A DNA stretch of 64,000 nt from Pelomonas sp. Root1444. Its GTDB lineage: Bacteria; Pseudomonadota; Gammaproteobacteria; Burkholderiales; Burkholderiaceae_C. Shown in pieces: positions 41,506 to 50,670 of this stretch (within the stretch, counting starts at the first letter, position 1; each line of letters starts with the position of its first letter). The notes under the pieces are model-generated. The model was not told the DNA's origin. It made no database searches and saw only the letters and a list, made by a program, of their open reading frames with translations. A program made the position numbers and the translations under genes. The stretch lies in the NCBI RefSeq assembly GCF_001426885.1, contig NZ_LMFP01000013.1, positions 236,659 through 300,658 on the forward strand, read 5' to 3'.

Positions 41506-43884
41506 CTAACGCAGTAATCGCAAGCCGTAAAGCCCCCCGGCGATGGAGCCGGGCTTGGCAACGAACTTCACATTCAACTTGCCGGCTGCCGTGCGCACGA
41601 GGTCGGCGGGCAGCGGGAACTCTCGGGTGTAGATCTCGTCAGGCGTATCGGGCTTGCCCAACTCAACTTCCGCGATGAGCTGGCCGTTGACAACAAGATC
41701 GAAGCGGCGGCCGGCGTCGCCCTTGGCGAAGCTGAGAAGCAGCGCGCGGGCCTCGGCCTTGGGGTCGCTCAGGTCGTAGCTGAACCACTGCTTCGCATGC
41801 CGCCAGCGGCCGGCCGGGGCGATGCCGTTCTCGGCGCCCTCACCCTTGAAGCCGTGGTCGGACTCGGGCTGCTGCTCGCCGGGGGCGACCTGGTCGATGG
41901 TCTGCGCCTCCAGCGCCAGTCGCGCCTCCTCGGCCTTGGCCAGTTCCATGCGCAACAGGCTCTGCTGGGCCGGTGTGCTGCGCGCCCAATAGAGCATGTA
42001 GCGCGAATCGTGCAGGCGGAAGAAGGGGATGAGTTGCAGGCGGTCGGCGTCCTTGCGACCCTGGATCAGCCCGGGCGCGGTGAAGGTCATCGGCCGGCCG
42101 GGCACGGGCTTGATGCGGCGCACGATGTCGGCCTCACGCAGGGTCGGGCTGACGAACACCGGCGCGGCCTCCTGCGGGCAAACGGCGCCGTGCGCGATGT
42201 GGCCCATGCGCGAGCCGTCGGCCATGAAGTTCAGCGTCTCGCCCGGCTGCGGCGTCTTGGCGGCCAGCACGATGGGGCCGTGCAGCACGGCGACATGGTT
42301 CTTCAAGCCGGGCATGGGCTCGAGCCGCGTGCGCATCGGCAGCTCGACGTCGACCTGGTCGCCGGTCGTCCACGCACGGCGCAGTTCGACATGGCCGCCG
42401 GGCCTGGCCGTCACCTTGACCGGCTTGCCGTTGAGCCTGACCTTGAGCGCGCCAGGCGCGACCCAGCCGGGGTAGCGGACCTTGAGCGCGAACGTGCCGG
42501 CGCCCTGCACTGTCAGCCGCGTGCGCGACTCGTCGGGGAAGCGGGTGCTCTGCGTCAGCTGGATGCCGCGCTCGCGCCAGTCCAGCTTGGAGGCGATGAA
42601 GAGGTTGACGTAGAGCGCGTCGCCGTCGTGCGCGTAGATGAACTCGCCGTGGCGAGCGTGGCTCTCGATGCCGGAGCCGACGCAGCACCACATGCCTTCG
42701 TCAACCTTGGAGTAGACGCGGTAATGCTGCGGCCGCATCGGCGTGAAGTAGACGAAGCCGCCTTCGCCCGGGTGCTGCGACGCGAGGATGTGGTTGTAGA
42801 GCGTGCGCTCGTAGTAGTCCGTATAGGCGCCGACATCCGGCGATGCCTTCGACAACAGCGCCGTGAGCTTCAGCATGTTGTAGCTGTTGCAGGTCTCGGG
42901 GCCTTCCACCTCGTTGAGCATCGGCTTGAAGTCGTCGGCCGGGTGGAAATGCTCACGCACGCTATTGCCGCCTATGACCACGCTGCGCTTCTCGACGACC
43001 GTGCGCCAGAAGAACTCGGCCGCGCGCCGGCCCTCGTCCTCACCAGCCTGCTGCGCGATGCGGGCGAAGCCGATGACCTTGGGGATCTGCGTGTTGGCAT
43101 GCAGGCCGGTCAGCTTGTCCTGCCCGTTGGCCAGCGGCTGCAGCACGGCCTGGTGCGAGAAGCGCCGCGCCAGCGCCAGGTAGCGCAGGTCGCCGGTCAT
43201 CTCGGCGACGTCGGCCAGCACCTCGTTCATGCCGCCGTGCTCGGCACGCAGCATGTCCTGCATCTGCTGATCAGAAAGCGGCGTGGTCAGCCGCAGCGCC
43301 CAGTCGCTCATGCGGATCAGCATCGCCCTGGCGTCGGTATTGCCGGCGTGCACCCACGCATCGCGCAGGCCGGCGAACATCTTGTGGATGTTGTACCAGG
43401 GCACCCAGCGGCCGTTGACCGAGAAGCTGTCGACCTTGAGCTCGCCCGAACCCACCTGGGCCCAGGCCTTGGCGCCGTCGGGCACGCCGCCGATGTAGCC
43501 GTTGCCGAGCTTGTCCTGGCAGCGCTTGAGTTCGGCGATGACGTAGTCCAGCCGCTTCTTGACCTCGGCGTCGCCGGTGGAGGCCCACATCAGCGCCAGC
43601 GCCGAGACGTAGTGGCCGCCCATGTGGCCATCCAGGCCTGAGGACTCCCAGTTGCCGTAGCTGGGCGCCTTGGCGGGCAAGCCGGCTTCGCGCAGGAAGG
43701 GCGCCAGCAGCTTGTCGGCGTCCAGAGCCATCAGGTAGTGCAGGTCGGTGGTCTGGGCTTCCAGGAAGGGGCCGTCCTGCAACCGGACGCGGTCCAGCGG
43801 GAACGCCTGCGTCGCCCCGCCCGCGGCCGCATCCGCGCCGTGGGCACACAGCGCGAAGGCAACGGCGGCGAGCAGGCGTTTCAT
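41506..43884 (-). CDS. Exported beta-L-arabinofuranosidase, GH127/GH146 (DUF1680) family
   Basis: This 792-residue protein has a signal peptide (MKRLLAAVAFALCAHGADA) and an (alpha/alpha)6 barrel. Family landmarks are WYNIHKMFAGLRDAW, GGNSVREHFHP and the metal site. Glu330 and Cys332 lie in GPETCNSYNMLKL, and Cys400-Cys401 in MWCCVGSGIESHARHGEFIY, matching the Zn-Cys arrangement of the Bifidobacterium enzyme, in which one Cys of the pair is the nucleophile. The length with a C-terminal domain is nearer GH146 than GH127. Substrates are terminal beta-L-arabinofuranosyl units in arabinan or RG-II-like side chains. It starts 2 bp after the lipoprotein GH43 stop. Confidence 0.9.
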   Translation of the reverse strand: MKRLLAAVAFALCAHGADAAAGGATQAFPLDRVRLQDGPFLEAQTTDLHYLMALDADKLLAPFLREAGLPAKAPSYGNWESSGLDGHMGGHYVSALALMWASTGDAEVKKRLDYVIAELKRCQDKLGNGYIGGVPDGAKAWAQVGSGELKVDSFSVNGRWVPWYNIHKMFAGLRDAWVHAGNTDARAMLIRMSDWALRLTTPLSDQQMQDMLRAEHGGMNEVLADVAEMTGDLRYLALARRFSHQAVLQPLANGQDKLTGLHANTQIPKVIGFARIAQQAGEDEGRRAAEFFWRTVVEKRSVVIGGNSVREHFHPADDFKPMLNEVEGPETCNSYNMLKLTALLSKASPDVGAYTDYYERTLYNHILASQHPGEGGFVYFTPMRPQHYRVYSKVDEGMWCCVGSGIESHARHGEFIYAHDGDALYVNLFIASKLDWRERGIQLTQSTRFPDESRTRLTVQGAGTFALKVRYPGWVAPGALKVRLNGKPVKVTARPGGHVELRRAWTTGDQVDVELPMRTRLEPMPGLKNHVAVLHGPIVLAAKTPQPGETLNFMADGSRMGHIAHGAVCPQEAAPVFVSPTLREADIVRRIKPVPGRPMTFTAPGLIQGRKDADRLQLIPFFRLHDSRYMLYWARSTPAQQSLLRMELAKAEEARLALEAQTIDQVAPGEQQPESDHGFKGEGAENGIAPAGRWRHAKQWFSYDLSDPKAEARALLLSFAKGDAGRRFDLVVNGQLIAEVELGKPDTPDEIYTREFPLPADLVRTAAGKLNVKFVAKPGSIAGGLYGLRLLR

Positions 43885-43886
43885 CG

Positions 43887-45410
43887 TCAGCTGCCGGTGC
43901 GAACCGCCCACAACGACACGCCGCCGGACGACAGCGCGCTGAAGCTCACCACGAACGCGCTGGAGTTCATGTTCCATTGCCGGGACAGTACGCCCTTGTA
44001 GGTCACGCCGCCGCTCACCACGGAGATCTTGTTGCTGCCGTTGTGCACCCAGGTGCCCGTCATGCCGCCGGCGCCGCCCACGGTGCCGTCGGCGTTCAAT
44101 GTCACGGCGATGGAGGCCTTGCTCTGGGCGGTGATGTCCTTGCCGTGGTTGACGAGCTTGTAGGTGCCGGCCGCCTGGGCCGCGGTGACGTCGGCCGTCT
44201 GCGCGGGCGAAGCCAGGCTCAGCGGCGCATAACGCAGCGGCGCGATGACCAGCCAGCCGTCCTCGTTCAGCAGCATCTCGTGCACACGGATCTCGTGGGC
44301 CTCGCCGGTGCCGGGGAAGCGCGTGTGGAAGACGATGAAGTACTTGCCCGTGGCCGGGTCGTGGTAGGCCGAGTTGTGGCCGGGCGACACGTAGCCCAGC
44401 GCCGTGCCGGTCTCGAAGCTCGCGTTGGAGAACTGGTGGCCGCCCATCAGCTTCACGCCGTGCGGCGCGATGCTGGCATCGTCGAACACCGTGCCGGCGG
44501 CACCTTTGACGGTGGCCATGTCGGTGCCGGCGCCGTCGAGGTAGGGGCCGTCGGGCTGCAGCGAGCGGGCGACGCGTACGTTGTAGCCGCCGACGGCGTC
44601 GAGGCCGCCGAAGGACGTGAACAGGTAGTAGTACTTGCTCGTCGGGCTGTACAGGACGTAGGCGCCTTCGATGCGGGCATGGTTGCCGCCCATCAGGTGC
44701 TTGCCGTAGCCCTGGCCTGCGATCGGCAGCCCCGTCGCCGTGTCGAGCTGCAGGATGAAGATGCCGCCCGAGTAGGAGCCGTAGACCATCCACAGCTTGC
44801 CGGTCGCGTCGAAGAACACCGCCGGGTCGACGACGTTGGGGTGCTTGGTGGCGTCGTAGTTGGTGCCGTCCTCGGACGGGCCCACCATGCCGGACTTCAA
44901 CAGCAGCTGCTTGTTGGCGTAGGGCCCGTCGACCTTGTCGGCCACGGCGATGCCCAGCGCCGACAGCGGCGAGTCGCCCTTGCAGGCGCAGTAGTACATG
45001 TAGAACTTGCCGTCGGCGAGCTTGATGACGTCGGGCGCCCACAGCGTGGTCGTCTGCGCCCACGTCAGCGCGGCGGACAGCTCGGTCGTGACCTTGGTGA
45101 ACAGCGGGTTCGCGTCGTTCACCGTGTCGGCGATCTTGGTCCAGTTCATCAGGTCCGTCGTCTTGGCCGCCGCGAGGTGGGAGCCGAAGACGTAGTACGT
45201 GCTGCCGTCCCTGACGATGGACGGGTCATGGACCGATGCGTTGCTGAAGGTGAGCGCCGTCTGGACGGGGTTGGGGTTGGTGGGCGTGGGGGTGGTGTCC
45301 ACCGGCGTGACCGTGCCGGTGCCGCCACCGCCGCCACCGCCCCCGCCGCAGGCGGTCAGCGCGAGGGCAGCAGAGCCCGCAAGGAAGTTGCGTCGGTTCT
45401 GAGGGGCCAT
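43887..45410 (-). CDS. Tat-type lipoprotein GH43 arabinanase with C-terminal beta domain
   Basis: This 507-residue protein has the leader MAPQNRRNFLAGSAALALTAC, which combines a twin-Arg motif with a lipobox (Cys21), followed by nine Gly and a Thr/Pro linker. It is thus probably a folded-exported lipoprotein. The GH43 domain (about 50-370) has catalytic residues in SVHDPSIV (Asp), NVVDPAVF (Asp) and ARIEGAYVLY (Glu). A C-terminal beta-rich module (about 385-507) with a TGTWVHNGSNKISV strand resembles the extra domain of two-domain endo-arabinanases. It precedes GH127/146 by 2 bp. Confidence 0.88.
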   Translation of the reverse strand: MAPQNRRNFLAGSAALALTACGGGGGGGGGTGTVTPVDTTPTPTNPNPVQTALTFSNASVHDPSIVRDGSTYYVFGSHLAAAKTTDLMNWTKIADTVNDANPLFTKVTTELSAALTWAQTTTLWAPDVIKLADGKFYMYYCACKGDSPLSALGIAVADKVDGPYANKQLLLKSGMVGPSEDGTNYDATKHPNVVDPAVFFDATGKLWMVYGSYSGGIFILQLDTATGLPIAGQGYGKHLMGGNHARIEGAYVLYSPTSKYYYLFTSFGGLDAVGGYNVRVARSLQPDGPYLDGAGTDMATVKGAAGTVFDDASIAPHGVKLMGGHQFSNASFETGTALGYVSPGHNSAYHDPATGKYFIVFHTRFPGTGEAHEIRVHEMLLNEDGWLVIAPLRYAPLSLASPAQTADVTAAQAAGTYKLVNHGKDITAQSKASIAVTLNADGTVGGAGGMTGTWVHNGSNKISVVSGGVTYKGVLSRQWNMNSSAFVVSFSALSSGGVSLWAVRTGS

Positions 45411-45611
45411 GATGTGTTTGTCTCCTGGTCTGTGGGTTGTGACCGGCGCAGCCTAGGAGGCTCGGCGGTGGCACACCAATGACATTGCAGGAGCGGTCGA
45501 TCCTGGTTTTGATATGCCGCGTGAGGGCTACGGACGCAGCGCAACGCCTGGGCAAGCAGCATGGCGGACCCAGGGTTGCGAATCAGTCGAAAGCGCTGGC
45601 GGCGAGGGCGA
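45411..45611 (-). other. 201-bp intergenic region between GH51 and GH43 genes
   Basis: No gene is seen here. On the minus strand an A+T-richer stretch around 45500-45520 (ATATCAAAACCAGGATCG) may hold a promoter or operator for the GH43-GH127-importer part of the run, and CAGGAGACA precedes the GH43 ATG. No clear -35/-10 pair or copy of the AGTCATACT site was found. Confidence 0.35.
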
Positions 45612-47153
45612 TCAGCCCTCGACAGCGACGACCACGACGGACTTGGCCGGCAGCTTCAGCGTGAGCTTGCCGTCCGCGGCCTGGGCTTCATACGCCACGG
45701 GCACGACCTGGGCGGGTTTGCCGAGTTCGTTCTGCGCGTCCATCGCGCCAGCGGTCAGCAGCTTGCCCTTCACGGACTTGGGCGCGTTGGCCCCGACCTG
45801 CAGGGTCAGCTCGGCCGGCTGGTTCGCATTCGAGTTGACCAGGCCGATGTAGAGCTTGCCGTCCTTGCCGCGCGCGGCGGTGGCGGAGAGCGTCGGCATC
45901 GCGAACTTGTCGACCTTGTAGACCGGGTTGTTCTCGATCTTCGCGGGCACCGAGGTGGCGTCCTGGAAGGGCGTGTACATCGCGAAGGCGTGGTACGTCG
46001 GGGTCAGCACCAGCTTGTCCTTGCTGGTCAGGATCATGGCCTGCAGCACGTTGACCATCTGCGCGACGTTGGTCATGTGCACGCGGTCGGCGTGGGCATG
46101 GAAGACGTTGAAGTGCAGGGCGGCCAGCAGCGCGTCACGCAAGGTGTTGCGCTGGACCAGGAAGCCCGGGTTGCTGCCGGGATCGGGGTCGTACCAGCTG
46201 CCCCACTCGTCGAAGTAGAAACCGATCTTCTTGCTCGGGTCGTTCTTGTCGAGGACGGCCTTGTTGACCTTGATCATCTCCTCGATCTGCTGGACGTTGC
46301 CCAGCGTCGAGACCCATTCGCTTTCAGGGAAGCCGACCGCCGAGCCCTTTTTCTCCCACTGGCCGGTGGGCAGCGTGTAGGCATGGTGGGAGATGGCGTT
46401 GACGCTGTGCACGCCCTTGCTCAGCGCCTCGGTCCATTCGGTCTGCATGCCGTTGCCGCCGCTGGCGATGAAGATCGGGCGGTTGTCTTCCGGCGTCCTC
46501 AGGAAGGTGGCGACCTGGCGGTACTGGTCGGCGTAGTACTCGGGCCGCATGTTGCCGCCGCAGCCCCAGGCCTCGTTGCCAACGGCGAAGTAGTGCACGC
46601 GGAAGGGCTTGTCGCGGCCGTTCTTGCGGCGCAGCTCGGCGAGCGTGGACTTGCCCGTGGAGGTCATGTACTCCAGCCACTCGGCCATTTCCTGCGAGCT
46701 GCCGGTGCCGAGGTTGCCGTTGACATAGGCCTCGGCGCCGAGCTGCTCGACGAGGTCGAAGAACTCGTGCGTGCCGACGGCGTTGTTCTCGGGCACACCG
46801 CCCCAGTTGCTGTTGACCTTGACGGGGCGCTTGTTGCGCGGGCCGATGCCCTCGCGCCAGTGGTATTCGTCGGCGAAGCAGCCGCCGGGCCAGCGCACCA
46901 GCGGCACCTTCAGTTCCTTGAGCGCCGCGACGACGTCCTTGCGCCAGCCGCGCACGTTGGGGATCTTGGACTCGGGGCCCACCCACATGCCCTCGTAGAT
47001 GCCGGTGCCGAGGTGCTCGGCGAACTGGCCGTAGATGTTGCGGTGGATGACCGGGCCGGGCTGGTCGGCATTGACGACCAGCTTGATGTCGGCAGCCAGG
47101 GCGCTGGCGCCCACGGCCAGCGTCGCGACGAGCGCGAGCAGTTGCTTCTTCAT
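45612..47153 (-). CDS. Exported alpha-L-arabinofuranosidase, GH51
   Basis: This 513-residue GH51 protein has a signal peptide MKKQLLALVATLAVGASALA, placing it in the periplasm or outside. The acid/base Glu is in FAVGNEAWGCGGNMRPEYYADQ and the nucleophile Glu in FYFDEWGSWYDPD. VRWPGGCFADEYHWREGIGP marks the barrel start. It differs clearly from the cytoplasmic GH51 at 22818 and belongs to the exported type common in polysaccharide loci. ATG 47153 follows AAGGAG at a normal distance. It is 38 bp downstream of the aldehyde dehydrogenase gene. Confidence 0.95.
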   Translation of the reverse strand: MKKQLLALVATLAVGASALAADIKLVVNADQPGPVIHRNIYGQFAEHLGTGIYEGMWVGPESKIPNVRGWRKDVVAALKELKVPLVRWPGGCFADEYHWREGIGPRNKRPVKVNSNWGGVPENNAVGTHEFFDLVEQLGAEAYVNGNLGTGSSQEMAEWLEYMTSTGKSTLAELRRKNGRDKPFRVHYFAVGNEAWGCGGNMRPEYYADQYRQVATFLRTPEDNRPIFIASGGNGMQTEWTEALSKGVHSVNAISHHAYTLPTGQWEKKGSAVGFPESEWVSTLGNVQQIEEMIKVNKAVLDKNDPSKKIGFYFDEWGSWYDPDPGSNPGFLVQRNTLRDALLAALHFNVFHAHADRVHMTNVAQMVNVLQAMILTSKDKLVLTPTYHAFAMYTPFQDATSVPAKIENNPVYKVDKFAMPTLSATAARGKDGKLYIGLVNSNANQPAELTLQVGANAPKSVKGKLLTAGAMDAQNELGKPAQVVPVAYEAQAADGKLTLKLPAKSVVVVAVEG

Positions 47154-47191
47154 GTCTTCTGTCTCCTTCGTTGTTCTGCGGGCCTGGCGCG

Positions 47192-48778
47192 TCAATTCCG
47201 CGTCAGCGCCCCATCGCGGCGCCGCCAGACGCCGCGCTCGTTGGGTTCGCGCAGCACCGCGGGCAGCAGTGCGCGCGGCAGGTTCTGGTAGCAGACCGGG
47301 CGCAGGAAGCGCTGGATGGCCGCCGTGCCGACCGAGCTGCTGCGGCCGTCGCTGGTGGCCGGGAACGGGCCGCCGTGAACCATGGCCGTCGACACCTCGA
47401 CGCCGGTGGGGTAGCCGTTGGCCAGGATGCGGCCGACCTTGCGCTCCAGCGCCGGCAGCAGCGTGCGGGCGGCGGCCAGGTCGGCTTCGTCCTCGTCCTG
47501 CAGCTGCAGCGTGGCGGTCAACTGGCCTTCCAGGCCCTCGATGACGGCGAGCACCTCGGCGAGGTCCTTGCAGGCGATCAGCAGCGAAGCCGGGCCGAAG
47601 ATCTCGGACTGCATGGCGTGGTTGGCCAGGAAGGCCGCACCGGTCGTCTTGAACAGGCTGGGCGCGCCCTTGCAGCCGGCGGACTCGCCGCGCAGCAGCG
47701 TGTCCACCTGCGCCTGGCCGGCGAGCTGGTCTTCACCGCGCTGGTAGGCGCTGGCGATGCCGGGGGTCAGCATGGTGGCGGCCGGCACGGGCTTGAGCGC
47801 CTCGGCAGCGGCGGCGGCGAAGCGGTCGAAGTCGGGGCCGGCGATGCCCAGCACCAGGCCGGGGTTGGTGCAGAACTGGCCCACGCCCATCGTCAGCGAC
47901 GCAGCGAAGCCGGTGGCGATCTCTGCGCCACGCGCAGCCAGTGCGCCGGGCAGCAGGACGACGGGGTTGATGCTGCTCATCTCGGCATAGACGGGGATGG
48001 GCTGCGGGCGCGCCGCGGCCGCGGCCATCAGCGCCGTGCCGCCGCTGCGCGAGCCGGTGAAGCCGACGGCCTGGATGGCCGGGTGGCGCACCAGCGTGTC
48101 GCCGATGCCATGGCCGCTGCCGGTCAGTAGCGCGAAGACGCCGGCGGGCAGGTTGGACAGGCGCACGGCCTCGACGACCGCGCGGCCGACGAGTTCGGAC
48201 GTGCCCGGGTGGGCCGAGTGCGCCTTGACGACGACGGGGCAGCCGGCGGCCAGTGCCGCTGCGGTGTCGCCACCGGCGACCGAGAAGGCCAGCGGGAAGT
48301 TGCTGGCGCCGAACACGGCGACGGGGCCGACGCCGACGAAGCGCAGGCGCAGGTCCGGCCGCGGCGGCGTGCGCGTGGGCAGCGCGGTGTCGATGCGGGC
48401 GTCCTGCCAGCTGCCTTCACGCAGCAGTTCGGCGAACAGCTTGAGCTGGTTCATCGTGCGGCCGCGCTCGCCTTCGAGGCGGGCGCGCGGCAGGCCGGTC
48501 TCGGCCATGGCGCGCTCGATCAGCGTGTCGCCCAGCGCCAGGATCTGCGCGGCGATCTGCTCGAGGAAGTCGGCGCGCTCGTGGTCGCTGGTGGCGCGGT
48601 AGGTGTCGAACGTGGCGCCGGCCAGCGCGCAGGCGGCCTCCACCTGGGCGGCGTCAACGGCATTGAAGTCGGGGCCGAGGGCTTCGTTCTTGCTGGGGTC
48701 GAAGGCCTGGAAGGCCTTGCCCGCGCCGCGCACCGGCTGGCCGCCGATCAGCGCCAGGCCTTGGATCGTGATGTCCAT
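47192..48778 (-). CDS. 2-oxoglutarate (alpha-ketoglutaric) semialdehyde dehydrogenase
   Basis: This 528-residue aldehyde dehydrogenase of the KGSADH branch catalyses the last step of oxidative L-arabinose breakdown, 2,5-dioxopentanoate to 2-oxoglutarate. The catalytic Cys303 is in GVGQFCTNPGLV and the general base Glu266 in YAEMSSINPV; GFTGSRSGG is the cofactor loop. The QFCTNPG pattern separates this branch from succinate-semialdehyde dehydrogenases. The start is 9 bp after the arabonate dehydratase stop, so the two steps are co-transcribed. Confidence 0.92.
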   Translation of the reverse strand: MDITIQGLALIGGQPVRGAGKAFQAFDPSKNEALGPDFNAVDAAQVEAACALAGATFDTYRATSDHERADFLEQIAAQILALGDTLIERAMAETGLPRARLEGERGRTMNQLKLFAELLREGSWQDARIDTALPTRTPPRPDLRLRFVGVGPVAVFGASNFPLAFSVAGGDTAAALAAGCPVVVKAHSAHPGTSELVGRAVVEAVRLSNLPAGVFALLTGSGHGIGDTLVRHPAIQAVGFTGSRSGGTALMAAAAARPQPIPVYAEMSSINPVVLLPGALAARGAEIATGFAASLTMGVGQFCTNPGLVLGIAGPDFDRFAAAAAEALKPVPAATMLTPGIASAYQRGEDQLAGQAQVDTLLRGESAGCKGAPSLFKTTGAAFLANHAMQSEIFGPASLLIACKDLAEVLAVIEGLEGQLTATLQLQDEDEADLAAARTLLPALERKVGRILANGYPTGVEVSTAMVHGGPFPATSDGRSSSVGTAAIQRFLRPVCYQNLPRALLPAVLREPNERGVWRRRDGALTRN

Positions 48779-48787
48779 GAGGACTCC

Positions 48788-50542
48788 TTAATGTGAATGA
48801 CGCGGCACGGCGGAGCCGCGCTTGCCGCGCAGGAAGTCGAAGTCGCAGCCCTCGTCGGCCTGCAGCACATGCTGCACGTAGAGCTGGCGGTAGCCGCTGG
48901 CGTCGGCCGGGTCCACCGTCTGCGCGGCGGCCCAGGCCTCCAGGCGCGCGGCCAGCTCGGCTTCGGGGATGTCCAGGTGCAGGCGACCCGCGGCGCAGTC
49001 CAGCTCGATGAAGTCGCCTTCCTGCACGACCGCGAGCGGCCCACCGGCGCGCGCTTCGGGCGCCACGTGCAGCACGACGGTGCCGTAGGCGGTGCCGCTC
49101 ATGCGGGCGTCGGAGATGCGCACCATGTCCTTCACGCCGGCGGCGAGCAGCTTGGGCGGCAGGCCCATGTTGCCGACCTCGGCCATGCCGGGGTAGCCCT
49201 TGGGGCCGCAGTTCTTCATGACGAGGATGGAGCTGGCGTCGACGACCAGGTCGGGGTCGACGATGCGCGCCTTGTAGTCCTCGAAGTTCTCGAACACGAC
49301 GGCGCGACCGCGGTGGGTCATCAGCTCGGGTGTGGCGGCCGAGGGCTTGAGCACGGCGCCACGCGGCGCCAGGTTGCCGCGCAGGATGCAGATGCCGCCG
49401 TCGGCGATCAGCGGGTTGTCCAGCTTGCGGATGACTTCGTCGTCGTAGATGGGCGCGTCGACGCAGTTGGTCCACAGGCTCTTGCCGTTGACCGTCAGCG
49501 CGTCGGGGTTGGGCAGCAGGCCGGCATCGCCCAGGCGGCGGATGACGGCGGGCAGGCCGCCCGCGTAATAGAACTCTTCCATCAGGAAGCGGCCCGAGGG
49601 CAGCAGGTCCACGAGGGTGGGCGTGCCGCGGCCGATGCGAGTCCAGTCTTCCAGCTCCAGGTCCACGCCGATGCGGCCGGCAATGGCCTTCAGGTGGATG
49701 ACGGCGTTGGTGGAGCCGCCGATGGCCGCGTTGACGCGGATGGCGTTCTCGAACGCTTCCTTGGTCAGCACCTTGGACAGCGTGAGCTGCTCCCAGACCA
49801 TGTCGACGATGCGCATGCCCGACAGGTGGGCCATCACATAACGGCGCGCGTCCACGGCGGGGATGGCGGCGTTGTGCGGCAGCGAGGTGCCCAGCGCCTC
49901 GGCCATGCAGGCCATCGTGGAGGCCGTGCCCATGGTGTTGCAGGTGCCGGCGGAGCGCGAGTGGCCGGCCTCGGCGGCCAGGAAGTCGTGCATGCTGATC
50001 TCGCCGGCCTTGACCTGCTCGTGCAGCTGCCACACGGCGGTGCCGGAGCCGATGTTCTTGCCGTTCAACTTGCCGTTGAGCATGGGGCCCCCGGTGACGA
50101 CGATGGCCGGCACGTCGACGCTGGCCGCGCCCATCAGCAGCGCGGGCGTGGTCTTGTCGCAGCCCACCAGCAGCACGACGGCGTCCATCGGGTTGCCGCG
50201 GATGCTTTCCTCCACGTCCATGCTGGCAAGGTTGCGCGTCAGCATCGCCGTGGGGCGCAGGTTGCTCTCGCCGTTGGAGAACACCGGGAACTCGACCGGC
50301 CAGCCGCCTGCTTCCAGGATGCCCTTCTTGACATGCTCGGCGAGCTTGCGGAAGTGGGCGTTGCAGGGCGTCAGCTCGCTCCAGGTGTTGCAGATGCCGA
50401 TGATGGGCTTGCCCTGGAACTCGTGGTCGGGGATGCCCTGGTTCTTCATCCAGGAGCGGTACATGAAGCCGTTCTTGTCCTGCGTCCCGAACCATTCGGC
50501 CGATCGCAGCTTGACCTTGCTCTTCTTGTCCTCAGTCGTCAT
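48788..50542 (-). CDS. L-arabonate dehydratase (IlvD/EDD family)
   Basis: This 584-residue Fe-S dehydratase is predicted to convert L-arabonate to L-2-keto-3-deoxyarabonate. Cluster ligands are visible as Cys60 in SELTPCNAH, Cys128 in LVGCDKTTPA and Cys201 in AGTCNTMGTAST, matching the [2Fe-2S] pentonate dehydratases. The AEWFGTQDKNGFMYRSWMKNQG N-terminus (read in shorter parts) and length also match that group rather than IlvD or Edd. ATG 50542 is chosen over an upstream in-frame start at 50590, which would add 16 basic residues. A 128-bp gap upstream may hold its own promoter. Confidence 0.93.
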   Translation of the reverse strand: MTTEDKKSKVKLRSAEWFGTQDKNGFMYRSWMKNQGIPDHEFQGKPIIGICNTWSELTPCNAHFRKLAEHVKKGILEAGGWPVEFPVFSNGESNLRPTAMLTRNLASMDVEESIRGNPMDAVVLLVGCDKTTPALLMGAASVDVPAIVVTGGPMLNGKLNGKNIGSGTAVWQLHEQVKAGEISMHDFLAAEAGHSRSAGTCNTMGTASTMACMAEALGTSLPHNAAIPAVDARRYVMAHLSGMRIVDMVWEQLTLSKVLTKEAFENAIRVNAAIGGSTNAVIHLKAIAGRIGVDLELEDWTRIGRGTPTLVDLLPSGRFLMEEFYYAGGLPAVIRRLGDAGLLPNPDALTVNGKSLWTNCVDAPIYDDEVIRKLDNPLIADGGICILRGNLAPRGAVLKPSAATPELMTHRGRAVVFENFEDYKARIVDPDLVVDASSILVMKNCGPKGYPGMAEVGNMGLPPKLLAAGVKDMVRISDARMSGTAYGTVVLHVAPEARAGGPLAVVQEGDFIELDCAAGRLHLDIPEAELAARLEAWAAAQTVDPADASGYRQLYVQHVLQADEGCDFDFLRGKRGSAVPRHSH

Positions 50543-50607
50543 GTCATGTCTCTGGGTTCGTTCCACGCGCGCGCACCGGGGCCGCTTCAACCCATGCTAT
50601 GGGCCGG

Positions 50608-50644
50608 GGGAATTGCAATCCAATCAATTTCCAAGGTGTACCGA
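50608..50644. promoter_or_regulatory. Candidate regulatory palindromes upstream of arabonate dehydratase
   Basis: GGAATTGCAATCCAATCAATTTCC (described by its arms GGAATTG and CAATTTCC) forms an imperfect palindrome at about 50609-50632. AAGGTGTACCGA at 50633-50644 holds a GGT-N2-ACC palindrome. The region is the most A+T-rich part of the 128-bp gap. LysR or GntR/LacI-type binding is possible; the arrangement differs from the AGTCATACT sites at 16531 and 16595. Confidence 0.3.
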
Positions 50645-50670
50645 TGTTGTTTCCGGCATCAGGGCTGTCC

